NCBI RefSeq assembly: GCF_001421765.1
Contig: NZ_LMLA01000002.1
Coordinates: forward strand, 62,001-126,000
DNA: 64,000 bases
From: Sphingomonas sp. Leaf32
GTDB taxonomy: Bacteria > Pseudomonadota > Alphaproteobacteria > Sphingomonadales > Sphingomonadaceae
Direction: 5' to 3'
Shown: positions 1 to 7,938 of the stretch, one piece after another
Layout: every line of letters starts with the position of its first letter
How positions within the stretch are numbered: the stretch's first letter is position 1
Notes under the pieces: model-generated
The model's database searches: none
Seen by the model: the letters and a program-made list of their open reading frames with translations, nothing else
What the model was told of the DNA's origin: nothing
Translations under genes and position numbers: made by a program

Positions 1-737
1 CGCTGCTGCCCGGCTTCAAATATGCCGAGTTTAACGATCTCGACGGTGCGCTGGCGCTGATCGACGACAGTACGGCCGGGTTTCTGGTCGAGCCGATCCA
101 GGGCGAGGGTGGCCTGCGCACCGCGACGCCGGATTTCCTGGCCGGCTTGCGCAAGGCGTGCGACGAACATGGCCTGTTGCTGGTGCTCGACGAGGTGCAG
201 TGCGGCTATGGCCGGACCGGCACGCTGTTCGCGCACGAGCAATATGGCGTGACGCCCGATATCGTGTCGGCGGCGAAGGGCATCGGCGGCGGCTTCCCGT
301 TCGGCGCGTGCCTCGCAACCGAAGAAGCGGCGAAGGGCATGGTGTTCGGCACCCACGGCTCCACCTATGGCGGCAATCCGCTGGCGATGGCGGCGGGGCA
401 GGCGGTCCTCGACGTGATGCTCGAACCCGGCTTCTTCGCGCAGGTTAAGGCGATGGGCGACCGGTTGCGCTCCAGCCTCGAACAGATGATTCCGAACCAC
501 GACCATCTGTTTCAGGAAGTGCGCGGGATGGGCCTGATGCTGGGCCTGAAGCTCAAGTCGGACAGCCGCCGCTTCGTCGCGCATCTGCGCGATCATCACC
601 AACTGCTGACGGTGGCCGCCGGCGATAACGTCGTCCGCGTGCTGCCGCCGCTGGTGATCGACGAGAGCCATATCGCGGAAGCGGTGGAGAAGCTGTCGGC
701 GGCGGCACGGGTCTACGTGCCGGTCGCCGACGATTGA
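1..737 (+). CDS. argD: Acetylornithine aminotransferase, 3' part only
   Basis: Class III PLP-dependent aminotransferase of arginine synthesis, converting N-acetylglutamate semialdehyde to N-acetylornithine. The gene enters from before the window; the first full codon is at base 3 and 244 residues are visible. Seen: EPIQGEGG, the [12 protein letters not shown] segment that holds the PLP-contacting Asp, and [14 protein letters not shown], whose Lys (codon 276-278) is the expected Schiff-base lysine. The [13 protein letters not shown] stretch is also typical. argF follows on the same strand after about 140 bases filled by a palindromic repeat, so the two form an arginine pair. ArgD enzymes often also serve as succinyldiaminopimelate aminotransferase; sequence alone does not separate the roles. 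Confidence 0.93.
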   Translation, partial: LLPGFKYAEFNDLDGALALIDDSTAGFLVEPIQGEGGLRTATPDFLAGLRKACDEHGLLLVLDEVQCGYGRTGTLFAHEQYGVTPDIVSAAKGIGGGFPFGACLATEEAAKGMVFGTHGSTYGGNPLAMAAGQAVLDVMLEPGFFAQVKAMGDRLRSSLEQMIPNHDHLFQEVRGMGLMLGLKLKSDSRRFVAHLRDHHQLLTVAAGDNVVRVLPPLVIDESHIAEAVEKLSAAARVYVPVADD

Positions 738-743
738 TGACAT

Positions 744-870
744 ATCCTCCCCGGTACGGGGAGGGGGACCATGCGAAGCATGGTGGAGGGGGATTGCCTC
801 ATAACGCAGCACCGGTGGAGGACCCCCTCCACCGTCCTGCGGACGGTCCCCCTCCCCGTGCCGGGGAGGA
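744..870. repeat. Sphingomonad-type palindromic intergenic element, copy 1
   Basis: This GC-rich element fills the argD-argF gap. It starts with CCTCCCCGGTACGGGGAGG (a near-perfect palindrome) and carries GGTGGAGGGGG blocks with their complements (CCCCCTCCACC), ending in CCGGGGAGG. A relative lies at 20254-20390. Its last bases, GGGGAGGA at 863-870, are also the best Shine-Dalgarno for argF. It resembles the REP-like elements scattered through sphingomonad genomes (from memory, not searched). Confidence 0.75.
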
Positions 871-880
871 TTTACCCATA

Positions 881-1798
881 ATGCGCCATTTCCTCGATCT
901 CGCCTCGGCCGGTGCCGATGGCATCGCCGCCATCCTGAACGACGCGCTGGCCGCCAAGGCTGCGCGCAAGGGCTGGCCGAAGGGCCGCGCCGACGCCGAT
1001 GCGTCGCTCGCCGGCCACACGCTCGCCTGCGTGTTCGAAAAATCGTCGACCCGGACGCGCGTGTCGTTCGACATGGCGATGCGCCAGCTGGGCGGATCGG
1101 CGCTGGTGCTCGACGCCGGCACCACCCAGCTCGGCCGGGGCGAGACGGTCGCCGATACCGCACGCGTCCTGTCCGGCTATTGCGACGCGATCATGGTACG
1201 CACCGACGATCCGGCGAAGCTGGACGAGATGACCCGCTACGCATCGGTGCCGGTCATCAACGGCCTGACCGACCATTCCCATCCGTGCCAGATCGTCGCC
1301 GACCTGCTGACAGTGATCGAGGCGGGCAAGGCGCTGCCGGGCCTGAAATGGGCATGGCTGGGCGACGGCAATAACGTGCTGCACTCGATCGTCGAAGCGG
1401 GCGCGCTGATGGGCTTCGACGTCGTTGCCGCCTGTCCGGAGGGCTATGATCCCGACCGCCAAGTAATCGAGGCGGCAGGCGGCCGGGCGACGATCACGCG
1501 CGATCCGGTTGCGGCGGTGCGCGATGCCGACGTCATCGTCACCGACACCTGGATTTCGATGGGACAGGCCCATGCCGAGCAGAAGCTCGCGGCGATGGCG
1601 CCCTATCAGGTCGATACGGCGCTGATGACGCACGCGAAGCCCGACGCGGTGTTCCTTCACTGCCTGCCCGCGCATCGCGGCGAGGAAGTGACGCCGGACG
1701 TCATCGACGGTCCGCAATCGCTGATCTGGCCGGAGGCGGAGAACCGCCTGCACGCGCAAAAGGCTATTCTGCGCTGGTGTTTCGGTCTGGTCGGCTGA
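881..1798 (+). CDS. argF: Ornithine carbamoyltransferase
   Basis: Carbamoylates ornithine to citrulline in the cytoplasm. The product is 305 aa, normal for the family. Carbamoyl-phosphate motif SSTRTR is near residue 50, HPCQ sits mid-protein and [11 protein letters not shown] near the C terminus carries the ornithine-site Cys. The frame is open upstream to 734, but that stretch only translates the palindromic repeat. The ATG at 881 begins MRHFLDL, like other family members, and has GGGGAGGA ten bases upstream. It follows argD and precedes hslO on the same strand. Confidence 0.95.
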   Translation: MRHFLDLASAGADGIAAILNDALAAKAARKGWPKGRADADASLAGHTLACVFEKSSTRTRVSFDMAMRQLGGSALVLDAGTTQLGRGETVADTARVLSGYCDAIMVRTDDPAKLDEMTRYASVPVINGLTDHSHPCQIVADLLTVIEAGKALPGLKWAWLGDGNNVLHSIVEAGALMGFDVVAACPEGYDPDRQVIEAAGGRATITRDPVAAVRDADVIVTDTWISMGQAHAEQKLAAMAPYQVDTALMTHAKPDAVFLHCLPAHRGEEVTPDVIDGPQSLIWPEAENRLHAQKAILRWCFGLVG

Positions 1799-1981
1799 CC
1801 CGCCTATAGCGATCGACAGGCATGGCCGGCCGGTCTGCGTTCCTGTGCGGGGACGCGGCCTGGCCGGTTTTTGCATGTGCGAGCGGGGGTAGTGTCAAAC
1901 TGCTTGCGAAATGGCGTACGGGCTACCATGTGAGTGATCGATCACAGTTTGCCCGGCCGGTCGGGCAAGAGGAGCCTTCGT

Positions 1982-2896
1982 TTGTCCGATACCGTCCGCC
2001 TGCCCGACCTCGATCGCGCGATCGGGTTCACGTTGCCCGACCATCACGCGCGCGGCCGCGTCGTGCGGTTGGGACCGGTCGTCCAGTCGATTCTGGACGC
2101 CCACGCCTATCCGGCGCCGATCGAGCGGCTGCTGGCCGAATCGCTGGCGCTGACCGCGTTGCTCGGCTCGACGCTGAAGGACGCCGAGGGGCAGTTGACG
2201 CTCCAAGCGCAGACGCAGGGCGGGATCATCCGGCTGATGGTGTGCGATTACAAGAATGGCGAATTGCGCGGCTATGTCGATTACGATGCCGACCGGCTTG
2301 CCGAACTGGGCGAGGACCCGTCGCTGTTCGCGCTGTTCGGGCAGGGCTATCTGGCGATCACCTTCGACCAGGTGACGTCGGGCGAGCGCTACCAGGGCAT
2401 CGTGCCGCTGGACGGCGAATCGATCGCGCAGGCGGCGGAAAGCTATTTCCTGCAATCGGAACAGATTCCGTCGCTGGTCCGGCTCGGCATCGGTGTCGAC
2501 GACAATGGCCAGCGGATTGCCGGCGGCATCTTCCTGCAGCATCTGCCGGAGGGCGAGGAAGGACGCGAGCGGCTCCACGTTCGGCTCGACCACCCCGAAT
2601 GGCATCATGTCGAGACGCTGGGCGCGACGATGGGTCCCGACGAACTCGCCGATCCGATGCTGCCGCTGGAAACCCTGGTGTGGCGCCTGTTCAACGAAGA
2701 GCGTGAGGTGCGCGTGCTGGCCAGTACCAACCTGTCACGCGGCTGCCGCTGCGACCGTGACTATATCGCCGGCGTGATCTCGCGCTTTCCGGCCGAAGAG
2801 CGGGTGGCGATGGCGGATGAGCAGGGGATCATCACCGTCGATTGCGCCTTTTGCGCGACCAAATTTCCGCTCGCGCTGGCCGATATCGCCGCCTGA
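1982..2896 (+). CDS. hslO: Hsp33 redox-activated molecular chaperone
   Basis: Cytoplasmic holdase chaperone switched on by oxidation of a zinc-bound cysteine tetrad. The C-terminal signature is present: SRGCRCDRD (CxC), then DCAFC (CxxC) about 30 residues later. A TTG start at 1982 (MSDTVRLPD) is chosen because AGAGGAG lies eight bases upstream. A GTG at 1934 would add 16 residues without a comparable ribosome site. The product is 304 aa, the usual size. The gene follows argF by about 180 bases. Confidence 0.92.
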   Translation: MSDTVRLPDLDRAIGFTLPDHHARGRVVRLGPVVQSILDAHAYPAPIERLLAESLALTALLGSTLKDAEGQLTLQAQTQGGIIRLMVCDYKNGELRGYVDYDADRLAELGEDPSLFALFGQGYLAITFDQVTSGERYQGIVPLDGESIAQAAESYFLQSEQIPSLVRLGIGVDDNGQRIAGGIFLQHLPEGEEGRERLHVRLDHPEWHHVETLGATMGPDELADPMLPLETLVWRLFNEEREVRVLASTNLSRGCRCDRDYIAGVISRFPAEERVAMADEQGIITVDCAFCATKFPLALADIAA

Positions 2897-2918
2897 AGCG
2901 ACCAAGGGGGAACGCGTC

Positions 2919-3335
2919 ATGGGGGGAAGATTGCGGTGGGGGCTGGCGGCGGTGCTGGCCATCGGTTCGGCGGGGGTGGCGCAACCTGCCGCCGCGCCGT
3001 CGCTGACGGCGATGCGCGGCGTGGCGCCCGGCAACTGGTCGCTCCGCAGCCCCGGTTCTGCCGAGGCCGCGCGCGAAAGCTGCGTCGCGGATACCGCCGT
3101 CCTGTTCCGCCTTCGCCTCCGCGCGACGCAGTGCAGCCGGTTCGTGATCGAAGACACACCGCGCATCGCCACGGTCCACTATACCTGCCCGGGCGCGGGG
3201 CATGTCCGCACGACGATCCACGTCGATACGCCGCGCGCGCTGCGGATCGAAAGCGAGGGGATCGTCGACGGGATGCCCTTCGCCGATGCGTTCGAGGCGC
3301 GTCGCCTTGGCGATTGCAACGGGCGGGGCCGTTAA
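2919..3335 (+). CDS. Small exported protein, DUF3617-like
   Basis: A 138-aa protein with an N-terminal signal sequence (basic start, then LAAVLAIGSAGVAQPAA). The mature part has three cysteines and the pattern GNWSLRSPGS ... RATQCSRFVI ... YTCPGAG, which recalls small periplasmic DUF3617-type proteins common in sphingomonads; that assignment is tentative. The ATG at 2919 follows AAGGGGG. It lies 22 bases after hslO and could be co-transcribed. No catalytic motif is visible. Confidence 0.7.
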   Translation: MGGRLRWGLAAVLAIGSAGVAQPAAAPSLTAMRGVAPGNWSLRSPGSAEAARESCVADTAVLFRLRLRATQCSRFVIEDTPRIATVHYTCPGAGHVRTTIHVDTPRALRIESEGIVDGMPFADAFEARRLGDCNGRGR

Positions 3336-3488
3336 GCGGATGTTTAACCGGGTGCTGCTATCAACCCTGCATGTCCTCGTGGACATGCATGTGATCCCTA
3401 AGCATGAAACCCCTTCGGGCCGCCATCGTGCGGCCCGTCCTTTGTCGGGCGGTTGCCCTTGCGGCCCGAAAGTCTTAGCGAGCGCAGC
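3336..3488 (+). promoter_or_regulatory. Hairpin-rich leader upstream of queC
   Basis: This 153-base gap holds two perfect hairpins: GCATGTCC-tcgt-GGACATGC (3369-3388) and GGGCCGC-catcgt-GCGGCCC (3417-3436). An open frame of 50 codons (ATG at 3340, stop 3490-3492) runs through it and overlaps the queC start as ATGA. It does not match the preQ1-I consensus as I remember it. It could be a terminator for the upstream gene, a leader RNA, or a leader-peptide gene coupled to queC. Confidence 0.4.
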
Positions 3489-4190
3489 ATGACGAATACT
3501 CCCCTCAGCGTGGTGCTGGTGTCGGGCGGACTGGACTCGATGGTGTCGGCGGCGCTGGCGCGAGAGGCGGGCCACCGGCTGCTGGCGCTGTCGATCGACT
3601 ACAACCAGCGCCATCTGGTCGAACTGGCCGCGGCGCGGCGCATTGCGAAAATGCTCGGCGCGGAACGCCATGTCGTCCTGCCGCTCGACTTGTCGGCCTT
3701 TGGCGGATCGGCGCTGACCGACAGCGCGATCGCTGTGCCGAAGGACGGTGTCGACGAGACCGTCATTCCGGTCACTTATGTCCCGGCGCGCAATACAATC
3801 TTTCTGAGCCTCGCGTTGGGCTGGGCCGAGGCGGCCGGCGCGCGCGACTTGTGGATCGGTGTCAACGCGCTCGACTATTCGGGCTATCCCGATTGCCGCC
3901 CTGACTTCATCGCCGGGTTCGAACGGCTGGCCGAACTCGCCACCCGTGCCGGTGCCGAGGGCGATCGGTTCCGCATCCATGCGCCGCTGCAGCACATGAC
4001 CAAGGCCGACATCGCGCGTGAAGCAGACCGGTTGGGCATTGATGCCGGGATGAGCTGGTCGTGCTACGATCCGGTCGGCGACCTGCATTGCGGCCGCTGC
4101 GACAGTTGTCGCTTGCGCGCACGCGGTTTTGTCGAGGCGGGACTGCCCGATCCAACCCGCTATGCGGAACAGCCCGACACCGGCCGATGA
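3489..4190 (+). CDS. queC: 7-cyano-7-deazaguanine synthase QueC
   Basis: ATP-dependent conversion of 7-carboxy-7-deazaguanine to preQ0 in queuosine (tRNA) synthesis. The SGGLDS pyrophosphatase loop is near residue 12 and the C-terminal zinc cysteines follow the pattern SCYD...LHCGRCDSCRLR. The product is 233 aa. The ATG at 3489 is preferred over an in-frame TTG at 3453, which adds a non-conserved dozen residues. The stop overlaps the queE start (ATGA), indicating translational coupling. Confidence 0.95.
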   Translation: MTNTPLSVVLVSGGLDSMVSAALAREAGHRLLALSIDYNQRHLVELAAARRIAKMLGAERHVVLPLDLSAFGGSALTDSAIAVPKDGVDETVIPVTYVPARNTIFLSLALGWAEAAGARDLWIGVNALDYSGYPDCRPDFIAGFERLAELATRAGAEGDRFRIHAPLQHMTKADIAREADRLGIDAGMSWSCYDPVGDLHCGRCDSCRLRARGFVEAGLPDPTRYAEQPDTGR

Positions 4191-4822
4191 CCTATTCGGT
4201 CAAGGAAATGTTCCTGACCCTGCAAGGGGAGGGGGTACATGCCGGTCGTCGCGCGGTGTTCGTACGCTTTGCCGGCTGCAATTTATGGACGGGCCGCGAG
4301 CAGGACCGGGCGACCGCAATCTGCCGGTTCTGCGATACCGATTTCGTAGGTACCGACGGCGTGGGTGGCGGCAAGTTCGCGGATGCCGAAGCGCTGGTGG
4401 CTGCGGTGGCGGCGCAATGGGGCAACGGTACGGCGCGGCGGTTCGTCGTCCTGACCGGTGGCGAACCGATGCTGCAGATCGACGACGCGCTGGTCATCGC
4501 CTTGCACGATGCCGGCTTCCTGATCGCGATCGAGAGCAACGGCACGATCGCGGCCCACCCCGGCATCGACTGGGTGTGCATCAGTCCCAAGGAGGGTAGC
4601 GAGGTGGTCCAGCGGCGCGGTGACGAGCTGAAGCTGGTCTGGCCACAGGACGGCATCGACGTCGATACGATCGAGCAATGGGACTTCGCGCATCATCTGG
4701 TGCAGCCGATGGATGCGGTCGGCATGGAGGCGGCCCACCGCGACGCTGCGATCGGTTTTGCGATGGACCGCCCGAAATGGCGTCTGTCGCTTCAGACGCA
4801 CAAGCTGCTCGGCCTGCGTTGA
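4187..4822 (+). CDS. queE: 7-carboxy-7-deazaguanine synthase QueE
   Basis: Radical-SAM enzyme that contracts 6-carboxytetrahydropterin to 7-carboxy-7-deazaguanine, one step before QueC. The cluster motif is the CX14CX2C variant typical of proteobacterial QueE: Cys in AGCNLW, then ICRFC exactly 14 residues later. MFLTLQGEG at the N terminus and VLTGGEP mid-protein are also characteristic. The product is 211 aa. The start overlaps the queC stop. The downstream neighbour is convergent. Confidence 0.95.
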   Translation: MTYSVKEMFLTLQGEGVHAGRRAVFVRFAGCNLWTGREQDRATAICRFCDTDFVGTDGVGGGKFADAEALVAAVAAQWGNGTARRFVVLTGGEPMLQIDDALVIALHDAGFLIAIESNGTIAAHPGIDWVCISPKEGSEVVQRRGDELKLVWPQDGIDVDTIEQWDFAHHLVQPMDAVGMEAAHRDAAIGFAMDRPKWRLSLQTHKLLGLR

Positions 4823-4829
4823 TCACGGT

Positions 4830-6410
4830 TCAGCCCGCGCGGGCGGCGATCGTGATTTCGTAGGCGCCAGTCAGCGGATCGTGGTGCAGCGGCGCGCGCA
4901 ACTGGCGTGAGAGGCCAAGGATGATCCGCCCATAGCGGCTGGCGACCAGTCCTTCCAGTTCCTCGCTCTCGACCAGGGCGGGCGACGTCGCGCGCAGGAT
5001 GGCGGTATCGGTGCCTGCGACATGGCGTAGCGATATGCCGATCTGGGCATGGGGGTTCACCGAAACCGCCAGTTCGATCAATTCGGTCAGTAGGAACGAC
5101 ACCGCGACCGCAACGTCCTGCGTCACCAGGACGGCTTCCACGTTCAGCGTGATGCCGAGCTTCGTCGCCGATCCGGACGCGGTCGCACGTATATTCGACG
5201 CCAGTTCGCCGACGACCGATTTCAACTCCAGCCCGCGATTTTCCTCCATTTCGGCATAGTGGTGCCGGTGAACGACGGCCAGTGCGTCGACGCGCCGCTG
5301 GATCGTGGCATAGGCATCGGCCGCTGCCGCTCCATGCGCACTGCGGGCATGAAAATTGATAAGGCTTGCAATCACTTGCAGGTTGTTCTTCACGCGGTGA
5401 TGCACTTCGCGCGTCAGTTTCGTCTGCCGTACCAGTCCGTCGGCCATCGATTGTTCGTGGCGTTCGACGGTATGGGTCAGTTCCTGGAACGTCTCGCCAA
5501 GATCGGCGATTTCCTGTGCCGGCACCGCCCCCAGATCGACGTCCGCCATCGGCGAACCGGGCCGATAGCGTTCGATGTCGTCGCGCAGCCGGCGCAGCGG
5601 CCGGATAAGCAGGCGGTCAACGACGAACCAGCCGATGCCGGTGGCGGCGATCCACATCACCAGCGGCAGCAGCATCGCGACGATTGCCGACGAAGTGAAG
5701 GGCGCGCGGCGGACCGCCATCGTGAATGCGAGATCGTCGATGCCCAGCGGAATATCGACATGTTCGCGCCGGTCGATCCCGCCTTGCGCCGCCAGTTGCG
5801 ACAGCATCAGTTCGGCATCGGTGCCGTGCCGCAGCCCGCCCTCATACGGCGTCGCAAAGCCGCTGGGCTGCGCCAGTTCGCGCAGCATCGTAATCGGGAA
5901 AAAGGCAACGGCCCGCGACGAGCTGACGCCGCTGATGTCCAAGACCAGGCCGGCATCGGGCACGACCTGCGCCCGGATTCCGCCAGCATCGGGAGCGCCC
6001 GCCATCCGCACCGGAATGGCGGTGCCACATACCAGCCGGCCATCGGCGGAATAGATGCCGAACCGCGCGCCGACAGAGGTCTGTTGCGCGAACACGCCCT
6101 CGACCCGGGCGCAACTGGGCGAATTGGCGGGGTCGGTCGACAAGGCAGTCATCGCGACACGCAATGCCGTCATGTCGCCGACGAGTTCGATCGCCAGCGC
6201 GCGCGACGCTTCGGTGGCTGCCACCCGCAGACGCGCCCGCAGATCGACATCGGCGATCCGTGAGGTCTGCAACGTGGCAAACAGGGCAATCAGCGCGAGC
6301 GGCAACAGCGCTGCACTGAGGATCAGCACCAGTTTGGCACCGGTCGGAGCGCCACGTAGGGCCGCCGCTGGACTCGGCGGCTTGCGCCGAGCGGGAGAAG
6401 ATGTCGTCAC
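4830..6410 (-). CDS. phyP: PhyP-type HisKA_2 sensor protein of the general stress response (degenerate ATPase)
   Basis: A 526-aa membrane sensor: TM about 27-47, periplasmic sensing part, TM about 241-265, HAMP about 265-315, then a HisKA_2 dimerisation domain with REVHHRVKNNLQ (His338 the expected phospho-site). The ATPase part is clearly eroded: where an N-box would read ELxxNA the protein has TELIELAV (443-449), and no DxGxG box is visible. In Sphingomonas sp. Fr1 the gene beside phyR, phyP, is a HisKA_2 protein that acts on PhyR as a negative regulator. Position and degeneration support the same role here; phosphatase activity is inference. The gene lies 10 bases after nepR on the same strand. 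Confidence 0.8.
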   Translation of the reverse strand: MTTSSPARRKPPSPAAALRGAPTGAKLVLILSAALLPLALIALFATLQTSRIADVDLRARLRVAATEASRALAIELVGDMTALRVAMTALSTDPANSPSCARVEGVFAQQTSVGARFGIYSADGRLVCGTAIPVRMAGAPDAGGIRAQVVPDAGLVLDISGVSSSRAVAFFPITMLRELAQPSGFATPYEGGLRHGTDAELMLSQLAAQGGIDRREHVDIPLGIDDLAFTMAVRRAPFTSSAIVAMLLPLVMWIAATGIGWFVVDRLLIRPLRRLRDDIERYRPGSPMADVDLGAVPAQEIADLGETFQELTHTVERHEQSMADGLVRQTKLTREVHHRVKNNLQVIASLINFHARSAHGAAAADAYATIQRRVDALAVVHRHHYAEMEENRGLELKSVVGELASNIRATASGSATKLGITLNVEAVLVTQDVAVAVSFLLTELIELAVSVNPHAQIGISLRHVAGTDTAILRATSPALVESEELEGLVASRYGRIILGLSRQLRAPLHHDPLTGAYEITIAARAG

Positions 6411-6420
6411 ACCGTGCGGG

Positions 6421-6594
6421 CTATTTCAGCTTGCTCAGCAAGTCGAGCATCTCGTCGGGAACGGCCTCGCTTGCGGCATCGTGATAGACGGCGCGCAACG
6501 CATTGCCGAGGCTGGACGAGTCCTTCTTGTCCGATGAAGGCGTCGCCGGTGGTTTCGCGCCCGACTGCTGCGCCGCCTGTTCACCATCCCTCAC
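6421..6594 (-). CDS. nepR: Anti-sigma factor NepR
   Basis: Small anti-sigma factor that holds EcfG until phosphorylated PhyR binds it. The product is 57 aa. The conserved core LGNALRAVYHDA...EAVPDEMLDLLSKL occupies residues 29-56, preceded by a short disordered Ser/Lys/Pro stretch. A GTG start at 6594 is chosen because GGGGGAAGG lies nine bases upstream; the open frame runs to 6744 but the extra N terminus is unlike NepR and overlaps the promoter. It heads a nepR-phyP operon divergent from phyR. Confidence 0.85.
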   Translation of the reverse strand: MRDGEQAAQQSGAKPPATPSSDKKDSSSLGNALRAVYHDAASEAVPDEMLDLLSKLK

Positions 6595-6619
6595 GAAGCA
6601 ATGCCTTCCCCCGATACCC

Positions 6620-6645
6620 GGACCAGATTCCCGGTACGAACGTTT
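6620..6645 (+). promoter_or_regulatory. Weak sigma-EcfG-like promoter toward phyR
   Basis: GGACC-N16-CGTTT on the plus strand differs by one base from the known EcfG pattern GGAAC-N16/17-CGTT. It would give phyR a leader of roughly 190 bases. Autoregulation of phyR is known in relatives, but this match is weaker than the one on the other strand. Confidence 0.3.
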
Positions 6646-6703
6646 CAAAACCATATGCCGGACGGCTTCAAGGCGACCTTGGGTCAGCGCATCAGGCGCA
6701 CAT

Positions 6704-6730
6704 GAAACTAAAGACGCGCTCGTTGGTTCC
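6704..6730 (-). promoter_or_regulatory. Sigma-EcfG-type promoter for nepR-phyP
   Basis: The minus strand has GGAAC (6730-6726), 17 bases, then GTTTC (6708-6704), equivalent to GGAAC-N16-AGTT; the known EcfG consensus is GGAAC-N16/17-CGTT, so there is one mismatch. It lies about 110 bases upstream of the nepR GTG and implies feedback, with EcfG driving its own anti-sigma and PhyP. Confidence 0.5.
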
Positions 6731-6841
6731 ATGACCTGACGCAAACTCGGGGGAGGCGTCTTCTCCTTGCCGTTTCGTCGACGTTTGAAGATTTGCGCCG
6801 TCGGCCGTGCCGCCGGCGCAGCGAAGGAGAATTACCTGACC

Positions 6842-7648
6842 ATGTCGCTCGGACAGCAGCTTGCGCCGCACCTTCCCTTCCTCCGGCGCTACGCCCGGGC
6901 GCTCACCGGCAGCCAGACCGAGGGGGATCAATATGTTCGCGCGACGCTGGAAGCGATCGTAGCGGCTCCGGAGGAATTTCCGCGCGACGTCGATCCTCGC
7001 CTCGGCCTGTATCGCACCTTTCAGGCGATCTGGGCGTCGTCGCAGCCTGAGGCTTTCGGTGCGGCCAGCGCATCGGGGACGGAGAGCGAGGCTATCGCGC
7101 AGGCACGCCTCTCGCGCATCGCGCCGCTGTCGCGTCAGGCATTGCTGCTGACCGCGATGGAGGGTTTCACGACCGAGGACGCCGCCTATCTGATCGAAGC
7201 CAGCCCCGACGAGGTTGAGGAATTGGTGGCAGAGGCGCTGCGCGAGATCGAACAGCAGACCCGTTCGCGCGTGATGATTATCGAAGACGAGCCGCTGATC
7301 GCCATGGACCTCGAACAGATCGTCCGCGACCTGGGCCATGACGTGACCGGCGTCGCGGTAACCCGTGACGAAGCCGTCGCGCTGGCGATGCAGGACAGGC
7401 CGGGGCTGGTGCTCGCCGATATCCAGCTGGCCGACGACAGCTCGGGCATCGATGCGGTGAAGGACATCCTGTCCGAATTTAACGTGCCGGTGATCTTCAT
7501 CACGGCGTTCCCCGAACGCCTGCTGACCGGCGAACGGCCCGAGCCGACCTTCCTCATCACCAAGCCGTTCCAGCGTTCGACCGTCAAGGCGGCGATCAGC
7601 CAGGCATTGTTCTTCGACGAAGCGACTGTGCCGGAAGCAGCCGTATAA
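6842..7648 (+). CDS. phyR: General stress response regulator PhyR
   Basis: Anti-anti-sigma response regulator. The N-terminal half (about 1-130) mimics an EcfG sigma factor; the C-terminal half (143-260) is a receiver with the acidic pair E148-D149, phospho-acceptor D193 (VLADIQ) and K241 (TKPF). Once phosphorylated the sigma-like half binds NepR and frees EcfG. The product is 268 aa, the family length. The ATG at 6842 (MSLGQQL) follows AAGGAGAA; an upstream in-frame start at 6767 adds a non-conserved stretch. Divergent from nepR-phyP. Confidence 0.95.
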   Translation: MSLGQQLAPHLPFLRRYARALTGSQTEGDQYVRATLEAIVAAPEEFPRDVDPRLGLYRTFQAIWASSQPEAFGAASASGTESEAIAQARLSRIAPLSRQALLLTAMEGFTTEDAAYLIEASPDEVEELVAEALREIEQQTRSRVMIIEDEPLIAMDLEQIVRDLGHDVTGVAVTRDEAVALAMQDRPGLVLADIQLADDSSGIDAVKDILSEFNVPVIFITAFPERLLTGERPEPTFLITKPFQRSTVKAAISQALFFDEATVPEAAV

Positions 7649-7687
7649 CGGTACGGACCCAAAACGAACTTCGGGGGTTGATAGGCG

Positions 7688-7825
7688 ATGGCAGACGATA
7701 ACGACCGCATCCATGTCAGCGCTACCGATGCGCGGGCCGGCGCAACGCCCGGGGTCACCCGCTATGTGCTGATAGTGTCCCTGACCGCGGCGATCGCGGT
7801 AATGGCCTATATCCTGCTTACCTGA
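7688..7825 (+). CDS. 45-aa single-span membrane peptide in the stress locus
   Basis: ATG at 7688 gives a short soluble part (MADDNDRIHVSATDARAG) followed by one hydrophobic segment (YVLIVSLTAAIAVMAYILL) and a stop at 7823-7825. It sits 39 bases after phyR and before ecfG. A hairpin follows it directly. I do not recognise a named family. The clean cytosolic-plus-TM layout and placement suggest a real small gene rather than chance. Confidence 0.5.
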   Translation: MADDNDRIHVSATDARAGATPGVTRYVLIVSLTAAIAVMAYILLT

Positions 7826-7831
7826 TCCCAT

Positions 7832-7862
7832 CATCGCGCGTCGGCCTGATCGACGCGCGATG
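7832..7862 (+). terminator. Hairpin between phyR unit and ecfG
   Basis: Perfect 11-bp stem CATCGCGCGTC / GACGCGCGATG with a 9-base loop, just after the 45-aa gene. It has no T-run, so termination is uncertain; it may separate phyR transcription from ecfG. Confidence 0.45.
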
Positions 7863-7938
7863 GGTGGCAATCGGGCAATGGCAGCCCTATGTTCGTGTCC
7901 GCCCCACATCGGGCCGACTGCGTATCGAACGGATAAGA

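Noticed and set aside
3336..3488. preQ1 riboswitch before queC
   Set aside because: Considered because of gene context, but the known preQ1-I core is not visible; kept only as an unassigned structured leader.
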